Below, piece after piece: positions 9,525 to 17,199 of a stretch of 64,000 bases of DNA. The position numbers were made by a program, and so were the translations under genes. This stretch comes from Alkalihalobacillus trypoxylicola (lineage in GTDB: Bacteria; Bacillota; Bacilli; Bacillales; Bacillaceae_D). The notes below the pieces were generated by a model, which was given only the letters and a program-made list of their open reading frames with translations, was not told the origin of the DNA and searched no databases. Location: the NCBI RefSeq assembly GCF_001590785.1, contig NZ_LTAO01000038.1, positions 62,001 through 126,000 of the forward strand. Reading direction: 5' to 3'. Positions within the stretch are counted from its first letter, which is position 1. Each line of letters begins with the position of its first letter.

Positions 9525-9563
9525 TAATTATATTATACACATAAAAAAATGAAAGCGCTTAAT
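9525..9563 (-). promoter_or_regulatory. Promoter with cre-like site for the acetylesterase
   Basis: Read on the minus strand there is a TATAAT -10 box about 40 bases before the gene. TGAAAGCGCTTAAT (plus strand, 9550-9563) matches the cre consensus at 12 of 14 positions and overlaps the -35 region, so CcpA binding would block RNA polymerase. Confidence 0.5.
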
Positions 9564-9599
9564 GACTCTTGAAAAAATGAAATATTCTTAAATTCTATT

Positions 9600-10231
9600 G
9601 AGTCCATTTCATCATTGCTTTATAAGTGAACGAAACCGAACATTTATGATAAAAATGTACTTAATGTTTGCGAATTTCACTCGTTGATTGAAACGTAGGT
9701 AGTGACTCCCAAAGGATCAGCGCAGTCTGAAGATCCACTCTGGCGAAGCTCTGCATAGTAAGAGTTAGCTGAAAACAAGCCCTTGGGAAAGCAACTACCT
9801 ATAGTGAAAATCAAACACCAAATTGTTCGGTTTTTATTAAAAGATGAATATTTTCAAATTTACTTATTGATTGTAACGGTAGGTAGTGACTCCCGAAGGA
9901 TAAGCGCCGTTTGAAGATCCACTCTGACGAAGCTCTGCGTAGTCAGAGTTAGCTGAAGACAAGCCCTTGGGAAAGCATCTACCTAAAGTGAAAATCAAAC
10001 ACCAAATTGTTCGGTTTTTATTAAAAGATGAATATTTTCAAATTCACTTATTGATTGAAACGGTAGGTAGTGACTCCCAAAGGATCAGCGCCGTTTGAAG
10101 ATCCACTCTGTCGAAGCTCTGCGTAGTCAGAGTTAGCTGAAGACAAGCCTTTGGGAAAGCAACTACCTAAAGTGAAAATCAAAGCTTATCGCTCGGTTTT
10201 CACTAAAAGATAGGAATGATGAAATTAATTC
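9600..10231 (+). repeat. Structured dispersed repeat, copy A: three tandem cores at 184-bp spacing
   Basis: The core (TAGGTAG at 9696, 9880 and 10064) recurs exactly every 184 bp. Each core can fold with nested stems TTGATT/AATCAA, TAGGTAG/CTACCTA and CCCAAAGG/CCYTTGGG. These close on three inner hairpins (GGATC/GATCC, ACTCTG/CAGAGT, GCT/AGC), a cloverleaf-like plan. The whole triplet is bounded by inverted ends: AGTGAACGAAACCGAAC at 9625-9641 pairs with GCTCGGTTTTCACT at 10191-10204. No protein frame is conserved. It fills the gap between the esterase gene and the J-like gene, and single copies of the same family lie elsewhere in the window. Confidence 0.85.
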
Positions 10232-10289
10232 TATCTAATAGGAATTGATCATTTATAAATATAAATCTTTGAAAGTAGGAGTACACAGT

Positions 10290-11132
10290 ATGAAAATACA
10301 AGAAGCTTATAAGATTTTTGATATTAGTAAGGATGCAACAGAAGAGGAAATTGAGAAGCATTATTTAATGTGGATAAAGAAAAACAAAGCCGATCCTTCT
10401 ATCAATATGGAAGAAAAATCGAAAGCCTATGAAACGATTTTAAACTACAAACGCTACGGAACCGAAAATCCTGAGATAACTGAAACGAAAAAGGATAAAA
10501 TAGCCCATTTCTTTCGTTACTATAAGCTCCATACAATTGGAGTTATAATAGGTGTCATTATTATTATTTCTGTTATTAATATGGTTGTTGATCACCGTCA
10601 GGAGCAAAAAGAGTTAGCGAGCTTACCTCCTTTAGATGTTGAAATTATGTACTATGGTTCGTTTTTCCCCTCCCGATTAAGTGCGAATGAAGAGGCAGAG
10701 CAACAAGTCTCTCAAAATATTGAGGATTCTATGCCTACTTGGAATAGAGTCAATACGATATTAAACTATAATACAACCGAATTAAATGAAAGTACGGATG
10801 TAGGTATGCAACAAAGAAGTGTAGTCATACTTGCAACAGAAAGGCCGGATATGTACGTAATGGATGAGGGTTCATTTAGACTACATGTTCCAGACCAAGC
10901 CTTTTATACGTTTGACCAAGAAGAATTAGAGGCGGTTGGGATTGAAGAGGATAGGCTATACTTTGCACAAGCAGAAGAAGATACTGAAGAAAAAATTTAT
11001 GGTGTAGAGATCTCCGCTCAAGCCTTTGAGGGACTAGATACAATTGAAGGGGAAAAGATGATCGCTATTATAAGAAATGATGCTGAGAATTTAGAAAATG
11101 CTTTAGAATTCGTTTTAGAAATGCAAGATTAA
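10290..11132 (+). CDS. Membrane protein with degenerate J-domain
   Basis: About 280 residues: an N-terminal J-like module (about 1-60, starting MKIQEAYKIFDISKDATEEE), one membrane helix (about 85-107) and an acidic extracytoplasmic domain of about 170 residues. A true DnaJ J-domain has His-Pro-Asp between helices II and III; here the corresponding loop reads KNKADPS, so stimulation of DnaK ATPase is unlikely. AGTAGGAGT before the ATG at 10290 makes that start better than the earlier in-frame one. It sits just upstream of a two-component system in the same direction with a short gap, so the products may be co-expressed. Function is unknown. Confidence 0.75.
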   Translation: MKIQEAYKIFDISKDATEEEIEKHYLMWIKKNKADPSINMEEKSKAYETILNYKRYGTENPEITETKKDKIAHFFRYYKLHTIGVIIGVIIIISVINMVVDHRQEQKELASLPPLDVEIMYYGSFFPSRLSANEEAEQQVSQNIEDSMPTWNRVNTILNYNTTELNESTDVGMQQRSVVILATERPDMYVMDEGSFRLHVPDQAFYTFDQEELEAVGIEEDRLYFAQAEEDTEEKIYGVEISAQAFEGLDTIEGEKMIAIIRNDAENLENALEFVLEMQD

Positions 11133-11172
11133 AAAAGGGGGAATTCTTATACAAACCCTTGAAACGTTAAAA

Positions 11173-12576
11173 ATGATCTCAAAAACTTTGAACAAAGGAA
11201 AAAATCTAGAAGAAATGCTCCAAGCTGTGTTAGAAGCGTTATTAGATATTACGAACATTGAAACAGGTTGGATTTTCCTAATAGATAAAGAGCAGCAACA
11301 CCGACTTATTGCCTCTCATGGTTTGCCAGAAGGGTTGCAATATAATGACTGTGAGCCATTAAAAATAGGTGGATGTTGGTGCATGAATAAATTCCGAAAT
11401 GAAGAATTGAAACATGCTGTAAATATTTTGAACTGTAAAAGATTAGAAATGGCAAAAACCAACCATTGGGGTTGTATAAATGGGATGGAAAGACATGCAA
11501 CCATACCTATAAAAGCGGGGGAGGAGCCGCTTGGTCTAATGAATATTGCTTCAGTAGAGGTAGACTCCTTTTCTCAGGATGATTTAGATTTGTTAGAGAC
11601 GGTCGCTTACCAAATGGGGGCAACCATTAAACGATTTCAGCTTTATTTAGAAGAGCAAGAACGTGCCCGGATGTTATCACAATTACAAAAATACATTGCC
11701 CAAATTAGTCAAGAAGCCAATATAGATACGTTTTTAGAACATGCTGGAGAATTAGCATTGAAATATTTTGACTGGAAGGGAATACAATTTAAATGGAATG
11801 ATACTGATTTATTAGTAGGAGAGAAAGCTGTCTATCATTATTCCAGTAGGATTGAATGGAAACCAAATGTATTAGAGATTAGTATTTTTGGTGATCACAT
11901 ATCTAAGGCTTCCTCGATTATTTTAGAGGAGATATTAACGCATCTTTCTTTACAATTGCAAAAACTATATTTACATCAAGAAGAAAAAAAGCTTGTGAAA
12001 ACAAATGAAAGAGAGCGAATATCAAGAGATTTACATGATTCAGTCAATCAGCTATTATTTTCTTTAATCTTACATGCGAAAGGGCTTGAAAAAAGACTGA
12101 CGGAACAAGACCATATTTATTCAGTGCAATTAATTAAAGAGCTAGGTGATGAAGCGTTAAAAGAGGTAAAGCAGTTAATTTTTCAGCTGCGTCCTGAGGG
12201 CTTAGAACTTGGAATCGTAACGGCTATTAATAGATATTCTGAATTAGTAGATTTGGATATTGAAGTAAATGCGAAGGGATTAAAAAAGATTAGTAGTGAA
12301 AGGGAATTACCGATATGGAGAATTCTTCAAGAGGCGATTAATAATTGCAAAAAGCATGCACAAACAAATGATATGAAGATACAAATGACGTTTATAGATA
12401 CTATGCTTAAGATTGTGATTGAGGATCAGGGAATAGGTTTTAATCCTAACCAAATTCAAAGAGGTATTGGATTAAATAGTATTCAAAAAAGAGTTGAAGA
12501 ATTAGGAGGAGAATATAGCTTATTTTCCGATGTTCATAAAGGGACGAAAATTTGTTTGGTAATCCCACTAAAGTAG
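11173..12576 (+). CDS. GAF-domain histidine kinase (AirS/YhcY-like, HisKA_3)
   Basis: A soluble sensor kinase of 467 residues from the ATG used here. The N-terminal GAF domain (about 10-155) has five cysteines (60, 68, 70, 88, 101, with motifs GGCWCMNKF and HWGCINGM). The HisKA_3 dimerisation box RERISRDLHDSVNQ contains phospho-acceptor His288, and the HATPase domain ends the protein (DQGIGFNP). S. aureus AirS has a redox-active iron-sulfur cluster in a similar GAF domain, so oxygen or redox sensing is inferred. The LuxR-type regulator follows directly. The true start may be upstream: AAAAAGGGGG at about 11132-11141 is placed for an in-frame ATA at 11149, and no ATG, GTG or TTG is there. Confidence 0.85.
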   Translation: MISKTLNKGKNLEEMLQAVLEALLDITNIETGWIFLIDKEQQHRLIASHGLPEGLQYNDCEPLKIGGCWCMNKFRNEELKHAVNILNCKRLEMAKTNHWGCINGMERHATIPIKAGEEPLGLMNIASVEVDSFSQDDLDLLETVAYQMGATIKRFQLYLEEQERARMLSQLQKYIAQISQEANIDTFLEHAGELALKYFDWKGIQFKWNDTDLLVGEKAVYHYSSRIEWKPNVLEISIFGDHISKASSIILEEILTHLSLQLQKLYLHQEEKKLVKTNERERISRDLHDSVNQLLFSLILHAKGLEKRLTEQDHIYSVQLIKELGDEALKEVKQLIFQLRPEGLELGIVTAINRYSELVDLDIEVNAKGLKKISSERELPIWRILQEAINNCKKHAQTNDMKIQMTFIDTMLKIVIEDQGIGFNPNQIQRGIGLNSIQKRVEELGGEYSLFSDVHKGTKICLVIPLK

Positions 12577-12608
12577 GTTAGAAATGTATGAAAAATAAGG
12601 AGTAGTAA

Positions 12609-13253
12609 ATGGACATCAAAATTATGCTAGTTGATGATCATCAAGTGGTCCGAAAAGGCTTAAGGTATTTCTTAGAAACGGATGAGGATTTATCAATTGT
12701 GGCAGAAGCTAGTCATGGAAAAGAAGCTTGTTATTTATTAAAAGAAGTAAAACCAGATGTTATTTTAATGGATTTGGTCATGCCTATTATGGATGGCATT
12801 GAAGCGACAAAGATTATCCGTGAATCCTATCCAGAGGTAAAAATCTTAATTTTAAGTAGTTATTCAGAACATGACCATGTTATACCTGCTTTGCAGGCGG
12901 GAGCTAACGGATATCAATTAAAAGATATTGAACCTGAAGAGCTAGTTGAAACGATTAAAGCTATATATTCAGGTGAAAGTAAGCTTCATGATAAGGTAAC
13001 AAAGTTCGTATTAACACGAATATCACATCAGCAGTCTGAGGAAGAAAAAAATATAAAGTTATTAACGAAAAGAGAAGTTGACGTTCTTAAGCAAATTGCT
13101 AGCGGAAAAAGTAATAAAGAGATAGCACAAGAACTCTATATTACTGAAAAAACGGTCAAAACGCATTTATCCAATATATTTAGTAAGCTAGAAGTGTCTG
13201 ACCGAACACAAGCAGCACTTTTTGCTATAAAGCATAAAATAGTAAAATTCTAA
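12609..13253 (+). CDS. LuxR/NarL-family response regulator (AirR/YhcZ-like)
   Basis: A 214-residue regulator: a receiver domain (1-120) with the acidic pair DD at 9-10, phospho-acceptor Asp55 in ILMDLVMPIMDG and Lys in YQLKDIEPEE, followed by a LuxR-type helix-turn-helix (about 147-210) with the motif LTKREVDVLKQIASGKSNKEIA written in two parts (LTKREVDVLKQ, IASGKSNKEIA). AAGGAG lies upstream of the ATG. It follows the GAF kinase by 32 bp and is surely its partner. Its targets cannot be read from the window; related AirR/NreC-type regulators act on respiration and redox genes. A bidirectional terminator follows. Confidence 0.92.
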   Translation: MDIKIMLVDDHQVVRKGLRYFLETDEDLSIVAEASHGKEACYLLKEVKPDVILMDLVMPIMDGIEATKIIRESYPEVKILILSSYSEHDHVIPALQAGANGYQLKDIEPEELVETIKAIYSGESKLHDKVTKFVLTRISHQQSEEEKNIKLLTKREVDVLKQIASGKSNKEIAQELYITEKTVKTHLSNIFSKLEVSDRTQAALFAIKHKIVKF

Positions 13254-13260
13254 AGTACCA

Positions 13261-13293
13261 AAAAAGTACGTTTCAGCAGAAGCGTACTTTTTA
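13261..13293. terminator. Bidirectional terminator
   Basis: AAAAAGTACG and CGTACTTTTT form a stem between the convergent response-regulator gene and the VOC gene. T-runs flank it on both strands. Confidence 0.8.
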
Positions 13294-13647
13294 TTGTATG
13301 AGCTCAATTAGTTCTTGATTTGGCCCTTGATAATAAACGACTTTCCAACCATTGCTTAATTGATAAGGTCCTTCACTAGGCGGAAGATTTTTCTTTAGCA
13401 GAGACTCATACCAATCTATTACATTTTCGACTTGAAGAGCTGTATGAATAGTAGAAGGGTTTTTTTTATTTTTTTTCTGAGATGAGTGGATCAATTCAAT
13501 GGTCAGTTCTCCTAATTGAATAAATATAATCAATTCTTTCCCGATTTTAAATTGATTCACATATTTTGCTTGAGAATAAGTTTCATAATAAGCAAGGGAT
13601 TTTTTTAAGTCCTTTACCTCTATCCCGATGTGGTGCAATTTCAGCAT
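13291..13647 (-). CDS. VOC (glyoxalase/dioxygenase) family protein
   Basis: A single-unit VOC fold protein of 118 residues. It starts MLKLHHIGIEVKDLKKSLAYYE, the classic first beta-alpha motif (quoted only as HHIGIEVKDL), where the His is a usual metal ligand. The end has IELIQ, with Glu as the usual second ligand. Members bind a divalent metal and act as lyases, isomerases or resistance proteins; the substrate here is unknown. GAAGGTGAT before the ATG is a suitable ribosome site. It lies 11 bp downstream of the QueA-like gene on the same strand, so the SDR, the QueA-like gene and this one form a likely operon. Confidence 0.75.
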   Translation of the reverse strand: MLKLHHIGIEVKDLKKSLAYYETYSQAKYVNQFKIGKELIIFIQLGELTIELIHSSQKKNKKNPSTIHTALQVENVIDWYESLLKKNLPPSEGPYQLSNGWKVVYYQGPNQELIELIQ

Positions 13648-13658
13648 TGTATCACCTT

Positions 13659-14666
13659 CTAAAGAATTAATTGAATATCACCAAATTCATGCCATAAATA
13701 CCCTTTTTTTAGAGCGTGGTCATAGGATTTGTTTAGATATTCTGATTTTGTAAAGGCTTTAAGCATGTCTAAATGACTGGCCTCAGGCTCGTGTAACCCT
13801 GTGATTATAGCATCAGCCATTTGCAACGTAGTTCCTGAATGAATATATAAATGGGTGTCTCTACATTCAGACATAAAGGATGTTTTTTGAAGAGCAAACG
13901 ATTCAATAGCCCTAACTACGGTGGTTCCAACAGCAATCAAACGGCCATTATTCGCTTTTAATTGATTCATTAATTGAATGGTTTTATGAGGAATATAATA
14001 AGCTTCAGGATGGTTGATTGGGTTTGGCCAAATATGATTTCCGTAATAACTAATTCCCGTATGCAATTCTAAAAATCCCATTTTTATCTTTGCTTTTTGA
14101 AGAGAGTGCATAAGTTTCCACGAAAAAGCTCTTCCCGCAGAAGGCATTTCAATAGAACCTGGTGAAGAGGCAAAAATAGTTTGATAGGCATCTAATGGCC
14201 ACTTTTGATCAATATATTCATATCGAATAGGCTCTCCAAATCGGTACAGATAAGATAAAAGTGGTTCATGAATGTTCTGAAATTCGATGGTCACTAAAGG
14301 AAACTCTGAACCACTTCCTACTACAGCTATATTTACATCTTCAGGCAAGTCTAATCGCTCAACAGACAAGACTCTTTCCTCTGAATCCAAGAGAATAGCT
14401 TCCCATTTCCTTTCATCAATTTTTCGTGCTAAGCGAATTTCAACATTTTGATCCACTGAAAGAATAGAAGCAGGAATCGTTCGACTGCTATTAAAAATAA
14501 GTAAGTCATTCTTTGATAATAGCTGAGGCAGTTCCGTTAATAGATGATCACTTAATTGTCCGGTTTCCTTATTTAACAACATAAGTGAAACTTGTGAACG
14601 ATGAGTTAATCGGTATTCTGCAGGAACAGTAGCATTTAAGTGTGGAGGGATTTTAAACATATCCAT
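13659..14666 (-). CDS. QueA-like protein (divergent paralogue of tRNA ribosyltransferase-isomerase)
   Basis: About 335 residues similar throughout to QueA, which transfers the ribosyl group of S-adenosylmethionine to preQ1 in tRNA. Corresponding blocks are FNSSRTIPASIL, GSIEMPSAGRAFSW, FLELHTGISYYG, HPEAYYIP and VGTTVVRAIES. Several differ from canonical QueA (for example PTAGLHF and LHVGLGTF blocks as I know them), so it may be a paralogue with altered substrate. The start near 14666 (MDMFKIPPHLN) is chosen because family members begin a few residues before the xFxxP motif; a GTG at 14714 and an ATG at 14705 are alternatives. It overlaps the end of the SDR gene, indicating translational coupling. 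Confidence 0.75.
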   Translation of the reverse strand: MDMFKIPPHLNATVPAEYRLTHRSQVSLMLLNKETGQLSDHLLTELPQLLSKNDLLIFNSSRTIPASILSVDQNVEIRLARKIDERKWEAILLDSEERVLSVERLDLPEDVNIAVVGSGSEFPLVTIEFQNIHEPLLSYLYRFGEPIRYEYIDQKWPLDAYQTIFASSPGSIEMPSAGRAFSWKLMHSLQKAKIKMGFLELHTGISYYGNHIWPNPINHPEAYYIPHKTIQLMNQLKANNGRLIAVGTTVVRAIESFALQKTSFMSECRDTHLYIHSGTTLQMADAIITGLHEPEASHLDMLKAFTKSEYLNKSYDHALKKGYLWHEFGDIQLIL

Positions 14667-15381
14667 TTGCCTCAAGGAAATCTGGTGCCGAATAACGTTG
14701 ACCATTTCTGCCACCTTTTAATGATAATAAATAATCAAAAAAAGGAAGCAATTGGTTCGGTTCTAATAATGAATAATCACAATTAGGAACCGCTCTTTCA
14801 TGCATTTTTGTATTCATTTCACCTGGATCCACCAAGCATAGTTCAACCTCATAATCGGCTAATTCATCTGACCAGGTCTGGATTAATCCTTCTACAGCAA
14901 ATTTAGAAATACCATAAGCTCCCCATTCAGCAAAGCCAGTAATCCCAGCCTCTGATGTAATGGTGATAACCAAACCTTGATTATGAACGAGCATACCCGA
15001 TAATACTCGTTTCGTTACTAAGAAAGGATTGAGGACATTGGTTGTTAGAACATTTCTAAAAGCTTGTTCGTCATAATCAGTTAGCTCACAAGGTCCTGGT
15101 CCAAAAATAGAAGCATTATTTATGACAATATCAATCGAACCAAAATGATATTCAGTAACACTAATCAACCGATCTACTTCTTTTGAATGAGTTACGTCCA
15201 CTTCTAGAGCTATAACACTTGCACCTAATTTCTCCGCTTTCTTTTTTACTTTTTGGATTTCTTTTAAGTGACGAGAACAAATGGCAATTGAATAATTTCT
15301 TTCAGCAAAGTAGTAGGTTAAAGCCTCTCCTAATCCTCTAGATGCTCCAGTAATTAATACAACAGGTTTTTGTTTTTCCAT
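14653..15381 (-). CDS. Short-chain dehydrogenase/reductase
   Basis: A classical SDR of 242 residues with the nucleotide-binding glycine motif TGASRGLG at about 11-18, NNAS at about 89-92, and the catalytic Ser-Tyr-Lys pattern (ITSEAG, then YGISK). The CSRH segment after beta-2 suggests NADP(H). It lies first in a minus-strand operon with the QueA-like and VOC genes. AAGAGGGGT precedes the ATG. The substrate is unknown; pairing with a QueA paralogue hints at a nucleoside or cofactor-related reaction, but that is only suggestion from position. Confidence 0.85.
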   Translation of the reverse strand: MEKQKPVVLITGASRGLGEALTYYFAERNYSIAICSRHLKEIQKVKKKAEKLGASVIALEVDVTHSKEVDRLISVTEYHFGSIDIVINNASIFGPGPCELTDYDEQAFRNVLTTNVLNPFLVTKRVLSGMLVHNQGLVITITSEAGITGFAEWGAYGISKFAVEGLIQTWSDELADYEVELCLVDPGEMNTKMHERAVPNCDYSLLEPNQLLPFFDYLLSLKGGRNGQRYSAPDFLEANGYV

Positions 15382-15509
15382 TGATAAAACCCCTCTTTCT
15401 TAATAGATTGTTTAAATTGTAAGACAGAAAAGAAGATAAAAAATCAATTATAGGTTGGAGAGTAAGTAACAAAAACGACTGAGGTAGAAATACAACTTTT
15501 GATGTAGAG

Positions 15510-15533
15510 TTATACAAACGTTTGTTTGTATAA
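15510..15533. promoter_or_regulatory. Perfect 10-bp inverted repeat over a -10 box, candidate operator
   Basis: TTATACAAAC and GTTTGTATAA are exact reverse complements separated by GTTT. The right arm contains TATAAT (15529-15534) in the region preceding the Mrr-like gene. The size and spacing resemble TetR-type operators. No such regulator is adjacent. Confidence 0.5.
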
Positions 15534-15591
15534 TTCTACTGGTTCGTGTATGATAGGGGCATCTTACATTTTTTATAAAGGAATGAAGGCG

Positions 15592-16203
15592 ATGCTAGAA
15601 GAGCTGTGGTTATTAGGGATTATTTCCATTATTTTATTAGTGATTGTGATCCTAATCGGTGCTGCGAAGCTAAAACAGAAGAAATATGATTTACAAAAGA
15701 TTTCAATGAAAGATATCGACCGTATGAGTGGATATGAGTTTGAAGATTATTTATATGTGTTACTCGCCGCTATCGGTATCGAAACCTTATACATAACAAA
15801 GAAAAGTCGTGATTTTGGAGCAGATTTAATATTTGAAAGTAACGATGGAGTACGAATTGCGGTCCAAGCCAAACGTTATTCAGACAAGCTTGGTCTTAAA
15901 GCCGTTCAAGAAATTCATACAGCTTGTTCTTTTTATCAGGCAAATAAAGGTCTAATTATAACGAACTCCAGCCAAATATCGGATCCTTGCTATCAGCTAG
16001 CAGCTGCTACACAAGTAGGGATTATCGATCGCGATGGGTTACAGGCCATCATACAGTATATGAAAAAAGGGAAGATGGAAAGTGCCTATCAAATGATTCT
16101 AGAGGCTACATCAGGGCAGCACTACCAGAATAAGGTTGACTTAGAATTGTTTGAAATTGAACAGCGAGTCATTAAGGCAGGTGAGTTTTTTTATCGACGA
16201 TAA
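15592..16203 (+). CDS. Membrane-anchored Mrr-type restriction endonuclease-like protein
   Basis: About 203 residues: an N-terminal membrane helix (about 5-23) followed by an Mrr-cat PD-(D/E)XK nuclease fold. Visible motif parts are GYEFEDYL (about 47-54), DFGADLIFE (Asp74, Asp78) and VQAKRY (Gln92, Lys94), the usual D...QxK active site. Start 15592 is chosen because AAAGGA is nine bases upstream; the extra residues of longer frames are poorly supported. Membrane anchoring is known in some small Mrr-domain proteins of Bacillaceae, and a housekeeping or DNA-uptake role is as possible as restriction. There is no methyltransferase partner nearby. A perfect inverted repeat lies over its promoter region. 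Confidence 0.8.
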   Translation: MLEELWLLGIISIILLVIVILIGAAKLKQKKYDLQKISMKDIDRMSGYEFEDYLYVLLAAIGIETLYITKKSRDFGADLIFESNDGVRIAVQAKRYSDKLGLKAVQEIHTACSFYQANKGLIITNSSQISDPCYQLAAATQVGIIDRDGLQAIIQYMKKGKMESAYQMILEATSGQHYQNKVDLELFEIEQRVIKAGEFFYRR

Positions 16204-16226
16204 TCATTTTATGAATCAGTAAAAAA

Positions 16227-16259
16227 GGAGAGCATAAATAGGCTATGTGCCTGCTCTCC
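16227..16259 (-). terminator. Terminator of the GbsR/OpcR-type gene
   Basis: GGAGAGCA pairs with TGCTCTCC. On the minus strand the stem is followed by TTTTTT. It may also slow transcription coming from the Mrr-like gene. Confidence 0.7.
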
Positions 16260-16292
16260 AGAAAATGTATGAATCTAAATATTGATGTTCAA

Positions 16293-16838
16293 TTAATCTT
16301 TTTTAGGAACAATGTTATAAATTTCTTCACTTTCAAATAATTGAATGACCTCTTGTAGCCATTGATAATATTTACGAGCATGAGACATTTTATTTAAATC
16401 CGACAGTATCATCGCTTTTAAATGCTCATCTTCCGTATCCACTAATTGAGTAAGTAAATTTTCATGTTTCTCAACGGCTTTTAAATTATTATCTACGGAA
16501 TTTTTCCACCTTTTCACAAATACAGTAGAAAATGATTTGTACCAATCCATTTCTGGTTGATATAAATCCTTCCTAACCCCTTTTTGCCAACCTCTATCGA
16601 CCATATTAGCTTCAAGAAGAGTTCGAATTCCTGTACTCATGCTAGTCTTGCTCATTCCAACCGCCTGACTCATATCATCAAGCGTCATAGGTTCATCTGC
16701 GAAAAGAACGGTGCCATAAAGCCGTCCAATTGATTGAGTAATTCCATACATGTGAATGTTTTTGGATAGCTCATGAGAAAAAGCTTCTCTAGATTGATAT
16801 AGCTTTTCAAGGTCTGTTTGACTTGTTTTTTGTATCAT
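16293..16838 (-). CDS. opcR: GbsR/OpcR-type MarR-family repressor of betaine uptake
   Basis: A 181-residue winged-helix regulator. The helix-turn-helix reads MTLDDMSQAVGMSKTSM-STGIRTLLE (about 50-77), and the basic wing contains WQKGVRKDLY, typical of the GbsR branch of the MarR superfamily. GbsR and OpcR respond to choline or glycine betaine and repress uptake genes. It is divergent from opuA genes and the shared intergenic region carries a perfect 20-bp palindrome, so local control of the betaine importer is strongly suggested. The name opcR is given by context; gbsR is the close alternative. Confidence 0.8.
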   Translation of the reverse strand: MIQKTSQTDLEKLYQSREAFSHELSKNIHMYGITQSIGRLYGTVLFADEPMTLDDMSQAVGMSKTSMSTGIRTLLEANMVDRGWQKGVRKDLYQPEMDWYKSFSTVFVKRWKNSVDNNLKAVEKHENLLTQLVDTEDEHLKAMILSDLNKMSHARKYYQWLQEVIQLFESEEIYNIVPKKD

Positions 16839-17082
16839 TTTTTTTCCTCCCCAATAACAAGCGATTCTTTCAACCCCGTATATTTGAAAATGTTGCTTTT
16901 TCCAATAATGTTTTTTTAGAAAAGTGTTTAATATATATAAAGTTAGGGTAAAGTCTATTCGTTCATACTATTTACGCTTACTATACAGAATATTATCAAA
17001 AACAAACGAAACAAGAAAGTATTCATATTTCTACCATTAGCTAGGATGAGGTAGGAATACTGAGATAGAACAACATAATCTT

Positions 17083-17102
17083 TGTACAGTTTAAACTGTA
17101 CA
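17083..17102. promoter_or_regulatory. Perfect 20-bp palindrome, predicted GbsR/OpcR operator
   Basis: TGTACAGTTTAAACTGTACA is an exact 20-bp palindrome in the 361-bp space between the divergent regulator and opuAA, about 100 bases before opuAA. The rest of the gap is AT-rich and holds no gene. Confidence 0.7.
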
Positions 17103-17199
17103 TAATTTATAAACGTTATATACAAAATATAAAGTTTGTTTCAAATTTACCAAAGAGATATAGTAAGTAAGTCGGATGTTAAGTGAGGTGAATCAAACA

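Noticed and set aside
9600-10231. CRISPR or rRNA/tRNA cluster
   Set aside because: Period is 184 bp with whole-unit similarity, no spacers, and no tRNA anticodon or CCA-type ends despite a cloverleaf-like plan.
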